DNA of 64,000 bases from Erwinia aphidicola (GTDB lineage Bacteria > Pseudomonadota > Gammaproteobacteria > Enterobacterales > Enterobacteriaceae): contig NZ_JAMKCQ010000001.1 in NCBI RefSeq assembly GCF_024169515.1, forward strand, positions 3,162,001-3,226,000. Direction: 5' to 3'. Positions 28,147 to 37,587 of this stretch are shown here, piece by piece. The notes under the pieces were generated by a model, which saw only the letters and a program-made list of their open reading frames with translations, was not told the DNA's origin and did not search any database. How positions within the stretch are numbered: position 1 is the first letter of the stretch; each line of letters opens with the position of its first letter. A program made the translations under genes and the position numbers.

Positions 28147-28224
28147 TTTTTTGCTGGCAAAATCGTCAGGGCAGAGTAGAATTACAGTCCGGTTCGCGCA
28201 CTTCATTTTTCAGGTAGCCCTTCA

Positions 28225-30249
28225 ATGAGCAAAGTCTTTAAACTCAACTCCGATTTCAAACCATCTGGCGATCAGCCTGAGGCGATTCGACGCCTTGAAG
28301 AGGGGCTGGAAGATGGTCTTGCCCATCAGACGCTGCTGGGCGTGACCGGATCCGGTAAAACCTTCACCGTCGCCAACGTGATTGCCGACCTGAACCGCCC
28401 GACCATGGTACTGGCCCCTAACAAGACGCTGGCGGCGCAGCTGTACGGCGAGATGAAAGAGTTTTTCCCTGATAACGCCGTGGAATACTTTGTCTCGTAT
28501 TACGACTACTACCAGCCGGAAGCCTATGTGCCCAGCTCCGACACTTTTATTGAGAAAGATGCCTCGGTTAACGAACATATCGAGCAGATGCGTCTTTCCG
28601 CCACTAAAGCCCTGCTGGAGCGGCGCGACGTTATCGTGGTCTCCTCCGTTTCTGCGATTTACGGCCTTGGCGACCCTGACCTCTACCTCAAAATGATGCT
28701 GCACCTGACGCGCGGCATGGTGATTGACCAGCGCGCCATCCTGCGCCGCCTGGCGGAGCTGCAGTACACGCGTAACGACCAGGCATTCCAGCGCGGAACG
28801 TTCCGCGTGCGCGGAGAGGTGATAGACATCTTCCCGGCAGAGTCGGACGACTACGCGCTGCGCGTGGAGCTGTTTGATGAAGAGGTCGAGCGGCTCTCAA
28901 TTTTCGACCCGCTGACCGGTCAGATCGAGTCGGTGATCCCGCGCTATACCATCTACCCGAAAACGCACTACGTCACGCCGCGTGAGCGCATTGTGCAGGC
29001 GATGGAAGAGATTAAGGTTGAGCTGGCGGAGCGCAAAAAGGTGCTGCTGGAAAACAACAAGCTGCTGGAAGAGCAGCGCATCAGCCAGCGCACCCAGTTT
29101 GACCTCGAAATGATGAACGAGCTGGGCTACTGCTCCGGTATCGAAAACTACTCGCGCTACCTCTCCGGGCGCGGTCCTGGCGAAGCACCGCCCACGCTGT
29201 TTGACTACCTGCCTGCCGATGGTCTGCTGGTGATTGACGAATCCCACGTCACTATTCCGCAGATTGGCGGGATGTACAAAGGCGACCGCTCGCGCAAAGA
29301 GACGCTGGTCGAGTATGGCTTCCGCCTGCCGTCGGCGCTGGACAACCGCCCGATGAAGTTTGAAGAGTTTGAGGCGCTGGCGCCGCAGACGATTTACGTC
29401 TCCGCTACGCCGGGCAATTATGAGCTGGAGAAATCCGGCGGTGATGTGATTGACCAGGTGGTGCGCCCAACCGGCCTGCTCGACCCGATTGTCGAAGTGC
29501 GCCCGGTGGGTACCCAGGTGGATGACCTGCTGTCGGAGATCCGCAAGCGCGTGCAGATTAACGAGCGCGTGCTGGTCACGGTGCTGACCAAACGCATGGC
29601 GGAAGATTTAACCGAATACCTGACGGAGCACGGCGAGCGCGTGCGCTATCTGCACTCGGATATTGATACCGTTGAGCGTGTTGAGATCATTCGCGATTTG
29701 CGCCTCGGTAAATTTGACGTGCTGGTGGGGATTAACCTGCTGCGAGAGGGGCTGGATATGCCAGAAGTGTCGCTGGTGGCAATCCTCGATGCCGATAAAG
29801 AGGGCTTCCTGCGCTCCGAACGCTCGCTGATCCAGACCATCGGCCGCGCCGCACGTAACCTCAACGGTAAAGCGATTCTCTACGGTGATAAGATCACCCC
29901 ATCGATGGAGCGCGCTATAGGCGAAACCGAGCGTCGCCGCGAGAAACAGGAGCAGTACAACAAGGAGAACGGCATTGTACCGCAGGGGCTGAACAAGAAA
30001 ATTGCCGATATTCTTGAGCTGGGCCAGGGGCTGGCGAAGAACAAAGCTAAGCCGCGCAATATGAAAGGTAAGAGCCTGGTGGAAGACGATGCGACCTATG
30101 TCGATCTGTCGCCAGCCGGGCTGCAGAAGCGCATTCACCAGCTGGAAGCGCAGATGCAGCAGCACGCGCAGAATCTGGAGTTTGAAGAGGCCGCCCAGGT
30201 GCGTGACCAGCTGCACCAGGTGCGCGAGCTGTTTATCGCCGCATCGTAA
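28225..30249 (+). CDS. uvrB: UvrABC excinuclease subunit B
   Basis: The damage-verifying helicase-like subunit of nucleotide excision repair. It is 674 residues, the normal length. Walker A is [10 protein letters not shown] near residue 40. The beta-hairpin that clamps DNA is [22 protein letters not shown]. Helicase motifs [42 protein letters not shown] and QTIGRAARN follow. The C-terminal UVR domain that meets UvrC is [30 protein letters not shown] precedes the ATG. A LexA box and DnaA boxes lie upstream. Confidence 0.98.
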   Translation: MSKVFKLNSDFKPSGDQPEAIRRLEEGLEDGLAHQTLLGVTGSGKTFTVANVIADLNRPTMVLAPNKTLAAQLYGEMKEFFPDNAVEYFVSYYDYYQPEAYVPSSDTFIEKDASVNEHIEQMRLSATKALLERRDVIVVSSVSAIYGLGDPDLYLKMMLHLTRGMVIDQRAILRRLAELQYTRNDQAFQRGTFRVRGEVIDIFPAESDDYALRVELFDEEVERLSIFDPLTGQIESVIPRYTIYPKTHYVTPRERIVQAMEEIKVELAERKKVLLENNKLLEEQRISQRTQFDLEMMNELGYCSGIENYSRYLSGRGPGEAPPTLFDYLPADGLLVIDESHVTIPQIGGMYKGDRSRKETLVEYGFRLPSALDNRPMKFEEFEALAPQTIYVSATPGNYELEKSGGDVIDQVVRPTGLLDPIVEVRPVGTQVDDLLSEIRKRVQINERVLVTVLTKRMAEDLTEYLTEHGERVRYLHSDIDTVERVEIIRDLRLGKFDVLVGINLLREGLDMPEVSLVAILDADKEGFLRSERSLIQTIGRAARNLNGKAILYGDKITPSMERAIGETERRREKQEQYNKENGIVPQGLNKKIADILELGQGLAKNKAKPRNMKGKSLVEDDATYVDLSPAGLQKRIHQLEAQMQQHAQNLEFEEAAQVRDQLHQVRELFIAAS

Positions 30250-30270
30250 TTATTTGGCCGCAGGGTTTTT

Positions 30271-30355
30271 GTAGGGGGGGGACCTTCTTTTCCGGTCCCC
30301 CCGCGCGGTAACGGATAGATCGCGGGCCGATCGAAAAAAATGATCGGCCCCTACG
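30271..30355. repeat. Two palindromic units in opposite orientation between uvrB and ybhK
   Basis: The first (30271-30302) has GTAGGGGGGGACC, a CTTTTCC-type loop and GGTCCCCCC. The second (30324-30355) has GGGCCGATC, an A-rich loop and GATCGGCCC followed by CTACG. The edges point outward. They occupy most of the space between the convergent uvrB and ybhK genes. Confidence 0.75.
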
Positions 30356-30374
30356 ATTCAAATCGGGCGCATTT

Positions 30375-31283
30375 TCACACCATCGCCTGCACCGCGTGCT
30401 CCAGCGCCAGCCGCAGCAGCTGGCGGTCGTGGCGATAGGGAATATCTCCGGCCTCCAGCGGCTCCTGAATCACCATACGGTCGCTCAGATGGCTGCTGTC
30501 AACCTTCGGCCCCAGCACCAGCGCATCAATCACCCGTTTACCAATCGCCTTCTCCATCATCGCCAGCTTATCCACCACCGTCAGCTGTGCCGCTGCCGGG
30601 CTGAGCTCTTTGCCGAGATTGCCAATAAACACCATCGTCGCCGGGGTACGGCGCAGCGCCTGGGCGATTTCCGGCAGCAGCAGCACCGGCATCAGGCTGG
30701 TATAGAAACTGCCGGGGCCAATCAGGATCAGGTCGGCTTCGCCAATCGCTTCTACCGCTTCACGCGTGGCGCTGACGGCAGGGGAGAGCATTAACTCCTG
30801 CGGCGGCTGGGTCAGCTGGTCAATTTCAGTCTCGCCGTATACCAGGTGACCCTCGCTATCCAGCGCCACCAGGTCGACGGGCTGCTCTGACATCGGGATA
30901 AGAAACGCATCCACCTTCAGCAGATTGCGGATCAGGTTTATCGCCTCAAACGGGCGCACGCTGAGATGATCGAGCGCCTTTAGCATCAGGTTGCCGAGAT
31001 TATGGCCGGCCAGCTCGCCGTTACCGGCAAAGCGATACTCAAACATTGCCGAGGCCACGCTCGGCTCGGCGATCAGCTGGTTAAGGCAGTTACGCATATC
31101 ACCCCAGGCAATACCGCCTTCCGAGCGGCGAATGCGCCCGGTGGAGCCGCCATTATCCGTGGTGGTCACAATGCCGGTAAGGCGGGAACCCAGCGGAGAA
31201 AGTGCGGACATCACACGACCCAGGCCGTGCCCGCCGCCTAATGCCACCACGCGGTCGAGGTCAGCTAAAGTGCGATTGCGCAT
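30375..31283 (-). CDS. ybhK: YvcK/CofD-family protein YbhK (gluconeogenesis factor family)
   Basis: I start this at the ATG at 31283 ([26 protein letters not shown]), giving 302 residues as in E. coli YbhK. The upstream in-frame starts add a leader not found in the family. The Rossmann-like block [10 protein letters not shown] binds a nucleotide sugar in Bacillus YvcK, where the protein is needed for growth on gluconeogenic substrates and for cell-wall homeostasis. [22 protein letters not shown] and [12 protein letters not shown] are also conserved. Its role in enterobacteria is unsettled. It is divergent from moaA. Confidence 0.92.
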   Translation of the reverse strand: MRNRTLADLDRVVALGGGHGLGRVMSALSPLGSRLTGIVTTTDNGGSTGRIRRSEGGIAWGDMRNCLNQLIAEPSVASAMFEYRFAGNGELAGHNLGNLMLKALDHLSVRPFEAINLIRNLLKVDAFLIPMSEQPVDLVALDSEGHLVYGETEIDQLTQPPQELMLSPAVSATREAVEAIGEADLILIGPGSFYTSLMPVLLLPEIAQALRRTPATMVFIGNLGKELSPAAAQLTVVDKLAMMEKAIGKRVIDALVLGPKVDSSHLSDRMVIQEPLEAGDIPYRHDRQLLRLALEHAVQAMV

Positions 31284-31360
31284 AGTTATTGTCATCATCA
31301 TGGTTGAAACGTTGATAAAAGCTATTTTACGCTAAACGGGTGTTAAAATGCCGGGAAAAA

Positions 31361-31385
31361 TCGTTATATCTCAAAGTATATAGCG
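31361..31385 (+). promoter_or_regulatory. ModE box upstream of moaA
   Basis: TCGTTATAT and GTATATAGCG halves with a 6-base spacer, 21 of 25 positions identical to the modA box at 14196. It lies about 190 bases before the moaA start, upstream of the riboswitch. In E. coli ModE-molybdate activates moaABCDE from such a site. The ybhK start is 78 bases away on the other side. Confidence 0.85.
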
Positions 31386-31428
31386 AAACTCTGTTCTGGT
31401 ATCGCGCAGTCAGAAGCGCTAAAATTTT

Positions 31429-31456
31429 TAAACCATGGTTTACCGATGTCCGGTAA
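31429..31456. promoter_or_regulatory. Two adjacent palindromes between ModE box and Moco riboswitch
   Basis: TAAACCATGGTTTA (31429-31442) is a perfect 14-bp palindrome, directly joined to TTACCG-atgtc-CGGTAA (31440-31456), a perfect 6-bp inverted repeat. They fall near where transcription of moaA should begin. I do not recognise the factor. They could be an operator or an extra leader hairpin. Confidence 0.5.
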
Positions 31457-31460
31457 ATCA

Positions 31461-31570
31461 CACTTAAGCCCTGATACCTAAGTCCTGCTGGATACGGTCT
31501 CCTGGCCGCAACCCCGAGTTGCCAGGGTGCAGAAAGAAATGACTGCATCTCCCCTCTTTGGAAAGGTGTT
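31461..31570 (+). ncRNA. Moco (molybdenum cofactor) riboswitch in the moaA leader
   Basis: The leader carries the conserved Moco-RNA core: TCTCCTGGCCGCAACC, then GAGTTGCCAGGGTGCAG, AAAGAAATGACTGCATCTCC and TTTGGAAAGGTG. These match the E. coli moaA riboswitch nearly base for base. GTGCAG/CTGCAT and GGC/GCC form helices. The terminal GGAAAGGTG includes the moaA ribosome-binding site, which fits control of translation by the cofactor. The left edge is approximate. Confidence 0.88.
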
Positions 31571-31573
31571 CTG

Positions 31574-32560
31574 GTGCCACAATTTGCTGATAGTTTCGAC
31601 CGCAGGTTCTATTACCTGCGTCTGTCGATCACCGATGTATGCAACTTCCGTTGCACATACTGTCTGCCTGACGGGTATAAACCACAGGGCATTCAGAACA
31701 AAAGCTTCCTGTCGCTGGATGAAATCCGCCGCGTCACGCGGGCGTTCGCCGCTGCGGGCACCGAAAAAGTGCGCCTGACCGGCGGCGAGCCTTCAATGCG
31801 CCGTGACTTTACCGACATCATTGCGGCGGTGCGCGACAACCCCTCTATTCGCCAGCTGGCGGTGACCACTAACGGCTATCGCCTGCAGCGCGATGTTGCC
31901 GAGTGGCGGGCTGCCGGGCTGACTGCACTTAACGTCAGTATCGACAGCCTTGATGCGCGCCAGTTCCACGCCATTACCGGCCAGGATAAATTTCATCAGG
32001 TGATGCGCGGTATCGATGCCGCTTTTGACGCCGGGTTCAGCAAGGTGAAGGTCAATACCGTGCTGATGCGCGACGTGAATCACCACAGCCTGGATACCTT
32101 TCTTGCCTGGGTGCGCACGCGCCCGATCCAGCTGCGTTTTATTGAGCTGATGGAGACCGGTGACGGCGGGGCGCTGTTCCGCAAACATCACGTTTCTGGC
32201 GAAGTGATCCGCGACCAGCTGCTGCAGCAGGGCTGGGTGCGTCAGGCGCGCGCGCGCAGTGACGGCCCGGCGCAGGTATTCCGACATGCCGACTATCAGG
32301 GTGAAATTGGCCTGATTATGCCGTATGAAAAGGACTTCTGTGCCAGCTGTAACCGCCTGCGCGTGTCGGCGATTGGCAATCTGCATCTCTGCCTGTTTGG
32401 TGAGAGCGGCGTACCGCTCAGAGATCTGCTGGCGGATGACAGCCAGCACGCGGAACTGCAGGCGCGTATCGCCAGCAGTCTGACCAGCAAAAAGCAAACC
32501 CACTTCCTGCACCAGGGCAATACCGGCATCACGCAGAATCTCTCATTTATCGGCGGTTAA
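31574..32560 (+). CDS. moaA: GTP 3',8-cyclase MoaA
   Basis: A radical SAM enzyme that starts molybdopterin synthesis by cyclising GTP to 3',8-cyclo-7,8-dihydro-GTP. The start is GTG at 31574 (reading MPQFADSF), directly after AAAGGTG of the riboswitch. The 328 residues hold the N-terminal cluster C23-x3-C27-x2-C30 ([10 protein letters not shown]), the C-terminal cluster FCASCNRLR...LHLC and the conserved Gly-Gly C-terminus (SFIGG). It is first of moaABCDE. Confidence 0.97.
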   Translation: MPQFADSFDRRFYYLRLSITDVCNFRCTYCLPDGYKPQGIQNKSFLSLDEIRRVTRAFAAAGTEKVRLTGGEPSMRRDFTDIIAAVRDNPSIRQLAVTTNGYRLQRDVAEWRAAGLTALNVSIDSLDARQFHAITGQDKFHQVMRGIDAAFDAGFSKVKVNTVLMRDVNHHSLDTFLAWVRTRPIQLRFIELMETGDGGALFRKHHVSGEVIRDQLLQQGWVRQARARSDGPAQVFRHADYQGEIGLIMPYEKDFCASCNRLRVSAIGNLHLCLFGESGVPLRDLLADDSQHAELQARIASSLTSKKQTHFLHQGNTGITQNLSFIGG

Positions 32561-32575
32561 GCTAAGGACTTGATT

Positions 32576-33091
32576 ATGAGCAAAACATCGACGGATTTTA
32601 CCCCCCTTAACGTGGCGGTGCTGACCGTCTCCGACCGCCATACGGCGGAGAGCGACAGCTCCGGCAGCTATCTGCGGGAGGCCGCGATCGAGGCCGGGCA
32701 TCAGGTGCTCGACCATGCCATCGTGCCCGATAACCGCTACCGTATTCGCGCCGTGGTCTCCAGCTGGATCGCCAGCAGGGATGTGCAGGTGGTGCTGATC
32801 AACGGCGGTACCGGTTTTAATGAGAAAAACAGCACCCCGGAAGCGCTGCTGCCGCTGTTCGATCGTGAAGTGGAAGGATTTGGCGAGCTGTTCCGCATGA
32901 TCTCCTGGGAGGATATTGGCACCTCCACCATCCAGTCGCGCGCGGTGGCTGGCGTTGCCAATCAGACGCTGATCCTCGCCGTGCCCGGTTCCACCAGCGC
33001 CTGTCAGCTGGCGTGGGAGCGCATTATTCAGCCACAGCTGGATGCCCGAACCCGCCCGTGTAATTTTGTTTCGCATGTGAAGAAGCCGTAA
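32576..33091 (+). CDS. moaB: MoaB, molybdopterin adenylyltransferase-like protein
   Basis: 171 residues of the MogA/MoaB fold. VLTVSDRHTAESDSSG, INGGTGFNEKNSTPEALLPL and PGSTSACQLAWERII are the MPT-binding blocks. In E. coli MoaB is dispensable, MogA doing the adenylylation. The chosen ATG at 32576 follows TAAGGA. The TTG two codons upstream is not needed. It is followed without a gap by moaC. Confidence 0.94.
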   Translation: MSKTSTDFTPLNVAVLTVSDRHTAESDSSGSYLREAAIEAGHQVLDHAIVPDNRYRIRAVVSSWIASRDVQVVLINGGTGFNEKNSTPEALLPLFDREVEGFGELFRMISWEDIGTSTIQSRAVAGVANQTLILAVPGSTSACQLAWERIIQPQLDARTRPCNFVSHVKKP

Positions 33092-33577
33092 ATGTCTCAG
33101 TTAACGCATATTAATGCCGCCGGTGAGGCGCATATGGTGGACGTTTCCACCAAACAGGAAACCGTGCGTGAAGCGCGGGCAGAAGCGTTCGTGGTGATGC
33201 ACCCGGAGACGCTGCAGATGATTATCGACGGCAGCCACCATAAGGGTGACGTCTTTGCCACGGCGCGCATTGCCGGCATCCAGGCGGCAAAACGCACCTG
33301 GGAGCTGATCCCGCTCTGCCACCCGCTGCTGCTGAGCAAGGTGGAAGTGTCGCTGGAAGCCCAGCCGCAGCACAACCGCGTGCGCATCGAGTCGCTGTGC
33401 CGCCTGACCGGGAAAACCGGCGTGGAGATGGAAGCGCTGACCGCGGCCTCCGTTGCCGCGCTGACCATCTACGACATGTGCAAAGCGGTGCAGAAAGATA
33501 TCACCATCGAACAGTGCCGCCTGCTGAGTAAGAGCGGTGGGAAATCCGGTGATTTTCAGGCGGTGAGCCATGATTAA
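33092..33577 (+). CDS. moaC: Cyclic pyranopterin monophosphate synthase MoaC
   Basis: Works after MoaA to form cyclic pyranopterin monophosphate. The 161 residues match the family in length. [41 protein letters not shown] (with the LCHPL motif), [28 protein letters not shown] and [10 protein letters not shown] are all intact. The ATG directly follows the moaB stop. The 3' end overlaps moaD by 8 bases. Confidence 0.97.
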   Translation: MSQLTHINAAGEAHMVDVSTKQETVREARAEAFVVMHPETLQMIIDGSHHKGDVFATARIAGIQAAKRTWELIPLCHPLLLSKVEVSLEAQPQHNRVRIESLCRLTGKTGVEMEALTAASVAALTIYDMCKAVQKDITIEQCRLLSKSGGKSGDFQAVSHD

Positions 33578-33815
33578 CGTGCTGTTTTTTGCCCAGGTGC
33601 GCGAGCTGGTTGGCACCGCCAGCCTTGAACTGCCCGCCGAATTTACCAGCGTAGAAGCCCTGCGCAGCGAGCTGGCGCAGAAGGGCGATCGCTGGGCGCT
33701 GGCGCTGGAGTCCGGCAAGCTGCTGGCGGCGGTTAATCAGACGCTGGTGCCGATGGCGCATCCGCTGCGCGCCGGGGATGAAGTCGCCTTCTTCCCGCCG
33801 GTCACCGGGGGCTGA
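33570..33815 (+). CDS. moaD: Molybdopterin synthase small subunit MoaD
   Basis: An 81-residue ubiquitin-like sulfur carrier. It ends FFPPVTGG, the Gly-Gly tail that is adenylylated and turned into a thiocarboxylate, then donates sulfur within the MoaD-MoaE synthase. It begins [15 protein letters not shown] and overlaps the moaC end by 8 bases. The moaE ATG lies one base past its stop. Confidence 0.96.
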   Translation: MINVLFFAQVRELVGTASLELPAEFTSVEALRSELAQKGDRWALALESGKLLAAVNQTLVPMAHPLRAGDEVAFFPPVTGG

Positions 33816-33816
33816 G

Positions 33817-34272
33817 ATGGAGACGCGAATTCGGGTTGGCAGCGAACCATTTAATATGGCTGACGAGTATCAGTGGCTGGCCGCCTGCGATGAAGATGGG
33901 GCGGTGGTGACCTTTACCGGCAAAGTGCGCAATCACAACCTTGGTGATAACGTCAGTGCCCTGGCCCTCGAACACTATCCGGGCATGACCGAAAAAGCGC
34001 TGGCGGAGATCGTAGCCGAGGCGCGCCGCCGCTGGCCAATGCAGCGCGTCACCGTCATCCATCGCGTCGGTGAACTGTTCCCGGGCGATGAGATCGTGCT
34101 GGTGGGGGTCAGTGGCGCGCACCGTGGTGCCGCCTTTGACGCGGCGGAATTTATCATGGATCGGCTGAAAACCCGTGCGCCGTTCTGGAAGCGTGAAGCC
34201 ACGCCAGACGGGGAGCGCTGGGTCGAGGCTAAACAGAGCGACCGCGACGCCGCCGCACGCTGGGAAAAATAG
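33817..34272 (+). CDS. moaE: Molybdopterin synthase large subunit MoaE
   Basis: The catalytic subunit that inserts sulfur from MoaD into cyclic pyranopterin. I start it at the ATG at 33817 (METRIRVGSEPF), giving 151 residues against 150 in E. coli. The open frame extends further back but only by overlapping moaD. Conserved blocks: GAVVTFTGKVRNHNLGD, LEHYPGMTEKAL, HRVGELFPGDEIVLVGVSGAHRGAAF and KTRAPFWKRE with the catalytic Lys. It is the last gene of the moa operon. Confidence 0.96.
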   Translation: METRIRVGSEPFNMADEYQWLAACDEDGAVVTFTGKVRNHNLGDNVSALALEHYPGMTEKALAEIVAEARRRWPMQRVTVIHRVGELFPGDEIVLVGVSGAHRGAAFDAAEFIMDRLKTRAPFWKREATPDGERWVEAKQSDRDAAARWEK

Positions 34273-34307
34273 GGTACACTGCGTCTTTTCTTTGGCTAAG
34301 GATCTTC

Positions 34308-35399
34308 ATGAGCCGTTTCTCTTTGAGACACCTCGCGCCGCTGGCCCTGCTGGTGCTGGCGGGCTGTAGTAACCCGACGTCGAAAACCACGCCTGCCGCG
34401 CGCCCGACCGATGTGAAAGCCCAGATCGCCCGGCTGTTACCGCCCGGCGTCAGCGATCGCCAGGGCTGGGCCAGCGATATCTATGTCGCCTTCAACGGCC
34501 AGGAGATTGACCCTTCGGTCAGCAATCTGTGCGCGGTGATCGCCGTTACCGGGCAGGAGTCCAACTTCAGCGCCGATGCCAATGTGGCCGGCCTGCCGAA
34601 AATCGCCTGGGGCGAGATTGACCGCCGCGCAGGGCAGCTGCATATCCCGTCATTCCTGGTGCGCACCGCGCTGCTGATCAAATCCCCCAACGGCAAAAGC
34701 TATGCCGATCGCCTCGATCATGTCTCCAGTGAAAAAGAGCTGAGCGCGATCTTCGATGATTTTATCGATATGGTGCCCATGGGGCAGAAGCTGTTTGGCA
34801 ATCTCAACCCGATCCACACCGGCGGCCCGATGCAGGTCAGCATTGCCTTTGCCGAAGCGCACAGTAAAGGCTACCCGTATCAGGTTGACGGCTCGATCCG
34901 GCGCGAAGTCTTCAGCCGACGCGGTGGGATGTGGTTCGGCACCCTGCATCTGCTGGGCTATCCGGCCAATTATACTGCGCCGCTGTATCGCTTTGCCGAC
35001 TTCAACGCGGGCTGGTATGCCAGCCGTAACGCCGCATTCCAGGCGGCGGTATCCCGGCTGAGCGGCATCAAGCTGGCGCTGGATGGTGACCTGATCAACT
35101 ACGGGTCCGACAGTGCAGGCTCAACCGAGAAAGCGGTACGCACCCTCGGCAAGCGTCTGGACTTCAGCGAGCGGGCGATCCGCCGGGCGCTGGAGAAAGG
35201 GGAGAGCATCGACTTCGAGAAAACCGACCTGTACAAGTCGGTATTCGCGCTGGCGGATAAAGACGCCGGTAAAAGATTACCGCGTGAAGTGCTGCCGGGC
35301 ATCAAGCTGGAAAGCCCGAAAATTACCCGTAATCTGACCACCGCCTGGTTTGCCCAGCGCGTGAATACGCGTTATCAGAGCTGTATCAGCCGTCAGTAA
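34308..35399 (+). CDS. Lipoprotein with DUF1615-like, lytic-transglycosylase-like features
   Basis: A 363-residue predicted lipoprotein. The signal segment ends in LVLAGC, with Cys20 as the lipidation site and Ser at +2, which favours the outer membrane. AVTGQESNF with Glu84 and, after an insertion, TGGPMQVS (171-178) look like the ES...GLMQ catalytic and substrate motifs of soluble lytic transglycosylases. On memory alone it corresponds to the DUF1615 family. TAAGGATC precedes the ATG. The gene is in the segment inserted between moaE and ybhL relative to E. coli. Peptidoglycan cleavage is inference. Confidence 0.7.
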   Translation: MSRFSLRHLAPLALLVLAGCSNPTSKTTPAARPTDVKAQIARLLPPGVSDRQGWASDIYVAFNGQEIDPSVSNLCAVIAVTGQESNFSADANVAGLPKIAWGEIDRRAGQLHIPSFLVRTALLIKSPNGKSYADRLDHVSSEKELSAIFDDFIDMVPMGQKLFGNLNPIHTGGPMQVSIAFAEAHSKGYPYQVDGSIRREVFSRRGGMWFGTLHLLGYPANYTAPLYRFADFNAGWYASRNAAFQAAVSRLSGIKLALDGDLINYGSDSAGSTEKAVRTLGKRLDFSERAIRRALEKGESIDFEKTDLYKSVFALADKDAGKRLPREVLPGIKLESPKITRNLTTAWFAQRVNTRYQSCISRQ

Positions 35400-35409
35400 T
35401 CTGCTGTCA

Positions 35410-35534
35410 CGGGCCGATCGAAAAGGATGATCGGCCCCTGCGGTTACAGCCGGTTTGACGGGCCGCTCGAAAAAGATGCTCGGCCCCTACGGTTACGCTC
35501 TGGTGTAGGGGCCGACCGCTTTTCTGGTCGGCCC
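35410..35534. repeat. Three palindromic units between the lipoprotein and chemoreceptor genes
   Basis: Units at 35411-35440 (GGGCCGATC...GATCGGCCCC), 35459-35490 (GGGCCGCTC...GCTCGGCCCCTACG) and 35513-35534 (GTAGGGGCCGACC...GGTCGGCCC). The first two share the spacer CGGTTAC and point one way. The third points the other. The first edge has CCCCTGCG in place of CCCCTACG. They lie between convergent genes. Confidence 0.8.
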
Positions 35535-35544
35535 TCGATCCCCG

Positions 35545-37491
35545 TTACGCCGTTTCCAGCTTAAACAGCTGCACGGTCTGCGCCAGCGTCTTCGCCTGAT
35601 CCTCCAGCGATGCGGCGGCGGCCGACATCTGCTGCACCAGCGCGGAGTTCTGCTGCGTTGCGCCATCCATCTGATTGACCGCGACCGTCACCTGACCGAT
35701 GCCCTGCGACTGTTCATCGGAGGCATGCACAATCTCGCCGATAATGGTCTTCACCGAGTTTACCGCCTGCGTCATCTCCTGCATGGTTTTCCCGGCGCTC
35801 TGCACCAGATCCACCCCGTGGTCGACGCGCTGGGTCGATTCGGCGATCAGCGCGGAGATATCCTTCACCGCATTGGCGCTGCGCTGTGCCAGGCTGCGCA
35901 CTTCCGCCGCCACCACCGCAAAGCCGCGCCCCTGCTCCCCGGCGCGTGCTGCTTCAACCGCCGCGTTCAGCGCCAGAATATTGGTCTGGAAGGCAATGCC
36001 GTTGATAATGCTGGTGATAGCACCAATCTTCTGCGAGCTCTCATCAATCTGCTGCATAATCTGCACCACCTGCGACACCAGCTGCTCGCCGCGCCGGGCG
36101 ATGTCGGTAGCGTTATCCGTCAGCGCCGTTGCCTGGTGGGCATTATCAGCATTGTGCTTCACCGTGGCGGTTAACTGCTCCATGCTGGCTGCCGTCTCTT
36201 CCAGCGCCGCAGCCTGCTGCTCGGTGCGTGAAGCGAGGTCAAGGTTGCCGCTGGCGATCTCTTCCGCCCCCTGACGTACCGAGTCGCTGGCGGAGATAAT
36301 CTCACCCACCATATTGCGCAGCTGGTGCTGCATGGTCTGCATGGCGAAGAAAATACTCTGCTTATCGTTCTCTTTCACCGGGATAGTGGCGCTGAGATCG
36401 CCCTCTGCCACCGCCAACGCAATATCCGCCGCCTGACGCGGCTCCCCGCCGATCGGTTTCGCCACTTTGCGGCTGAACACCAGCCCCAGCACGCCGCACA
36501 CCACCACAATACTGATCACCGCCATTATCAGCGCATACATCAGCTGGCGGTTCGCCGCGGCCATCACCAGCTTCACCGGCGCGGCAACGCCGAGATACCA
36601 TGAAGCTTGGCTGTTGCCAACGGTGATCGGGCGCCAGGTTTGCAGCACATCCTCACCCAAAACCGGGTCGTAGCGCTGGATTATCTGGCTGCTGAACTTG
36701 TCGGTTTCGCCTTTATAGGGCTTACCGGCATCGTCCTTGTTTGGGCTGGAAACCACTTTGCCGGCGGTGGAGAGCAGCATGGCATAGCCTGCGCCTTGCC
36801 ACGGTTTGATTTTACTCACTTTTTCCTGCAGCGAGGCGAGTGAAATATCGGAGGTGGTCACGGCTTTCACCTTGCCATCATCAAAAATCACCGCCGAAAC
36901 GGAGGTCAGCAGGGTGGGGACGCCTTCATAGGCGAAGCTGTAAGGTTCGGCCAGCGTGTCGCGTTCCAGCTTGCGTGGTACCAGATAGTAGTCGCCATCA
37001 CCCGGGGTAAGAAATGTCCCCATCAGATGGCTTTGATAGGCACCCGCTTTATCCCGATCGACATAGCGCGAGAAGCGCCCCCCCGGCGGCGAACCAGGCT
37101 GGCTGGCGAACTCCGCATCGCGTCCATCTAAAACATTGGGTTCGAGAACCGCCGACATCGACAGATAGCTGGGGTTCATCTTCAGCGCATAGACCATAAT
37201 CTGTTCCGCCTGAGCGCGGTCAGTGATGCCCGCGGCAGGTAGGGCAATCAGGCTCTGGCCCATGGCGGCTGCGACGGTGCGCGCATACTCCAGCTCTTTC
37301 TGCACCGATAGCGCCTGGCTCTGGGCGATCTGCCCGAGATAATCTTCCGCCAGCTTTTTCTGCTGCTGGCTCGACTGCCAGCTCAGCAAGCCAATGGTGA
37401 GGCTGAAACCCAGGGTGATTGTCAGTACCCCAGTGAGCAGCATCAGCGTGCGGGTGCTCATTCTCTTTTTTGCTACTGTCTGACTCTGCAT
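35545..37491 (-). CDS. Methyl-accepting chemotaxis protein with double-Cache sensor
   Basis: A 648-residue transmembrane chemoreceptor. It has an N-terminal membrane segment (about 13-35), a long periplasmic region of dCache_1 type (about 36-310, with [24 protein letters not shown]), a second membrane segment (about 318-340), HAMP, and a cytoplasmic signalling hairpin with tip [42 protein letters not shown]. Adaptation helices contain [22 protein letters not shown]. The C-terminus lacks the NWETF-type CheR tether. The ligand is unknown, but dCache receptors often bind amino acids or organic acids. A sigma-28-type promoter lies 70 bases upstream, so it is likely co-regulated with flagella. Confidence 0.94.
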   Translation of the reverse strand: MQSQTVAKKRMSTRTLMLLTGVLTITLGFSLTIGLLSWQSSQQQKKLAEDYLGQIAQSQALSVQKELEYARTVAAAMGQSLIALPAAGITDRAQAEQIMVYALKMNPSYLSMSAVLEPNVLDGRDAEFASQPGSPPGGRFSRYVDRDKAGAYQSHLMGTFLTPGDGDYYLVPRKLERDTLAEPYSFAYEGVPTLLTSVSAVIFDDGKVKAVTTSDISLASLQEKVSKIKPWQGAGYAMLLSTAGKVVSSPNKDDAGKPYKGETDKFSSQIIQRYDPVLGEDVLQTWRPITVGNSQASWYLGVAAPVKLVMAAANRQLMYALIMAVISIVVVCGVLGLVFSRKVAKPIGGEPRQAADIALAVAEGDLSATIPVKENDKQSIFFAMQTMQHQLRNMVGEIISASDSVRQGAEEIASGNLDLASRTEQQAAALEETAASMEQLTATVKHNADNAHQATALTDNATDIARRGEQLVSQVVQIMQQIDESSQKIGAITSIINGIAFQTNILALNAAVEAARAGEQGRGFAVVAAEVRSLAQRSANAVKDISALIAESTQRVDHGVDLVQSAGKTMQEMTQAVNSVKTIIGEIVHASDEQSQGIGQVTVAVNQMDGATQQNSALVQQMSAAAASLEDQAKTLAQTVQLFKLETA

Positions 37492-37560
37492 GTGACCTTC
37501 CCCGATGTGGCAAAATGTACCCGTTAGTCACTTCCTGTTTTGCAACCTCCTTTGCTCAGT

Positions 37561-37587
37561 CTATCGGCAGTCAGTGAGCAATCTTTA
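37561..37587 (-). promoter_or_regulatory. Sigma-28 (FliA) promoter for the chemoreceptor gene
   Basis: On the minus strand TAAA, 15 bases, then GCCGATAG matches the FliA consensus TAAA-N15-GCCGATAA with one difference in the last base. It is 70 bases upstream of the chemoreceptor ATG and in the right direction. Confidence 0.8.

Larger units (their letters stand above)
27279..28224. other. Long intergenic region upstream of uvrB
   Basis: About 945 bases without a convincing gene. It holds the leader of the minus-strand ABC gene (27279-27600), a GC-rich hairpin CCCCGC-tg-GCGGGG near 27705 followed by an A-rich run, two facing DnaA boxes (27812-27834), an AT-rich stretch around 27915-27955, a strong inverted repeat (28051-28082) and the LexA box (28127-28146). 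Short open frames here have no Shine-Dalgarno or recognisable product. In E. coli the uvrB leader also has several promoters and a DnaA-binding region. Confidence 0.6.

Noticed and set aside
27595..28206. Small minus-strand frames of 75 and 87 codons upstream of uvrB
   Set aside because: No ribosome site, no family likeness, and they run through the DnaA and LexA boxes.
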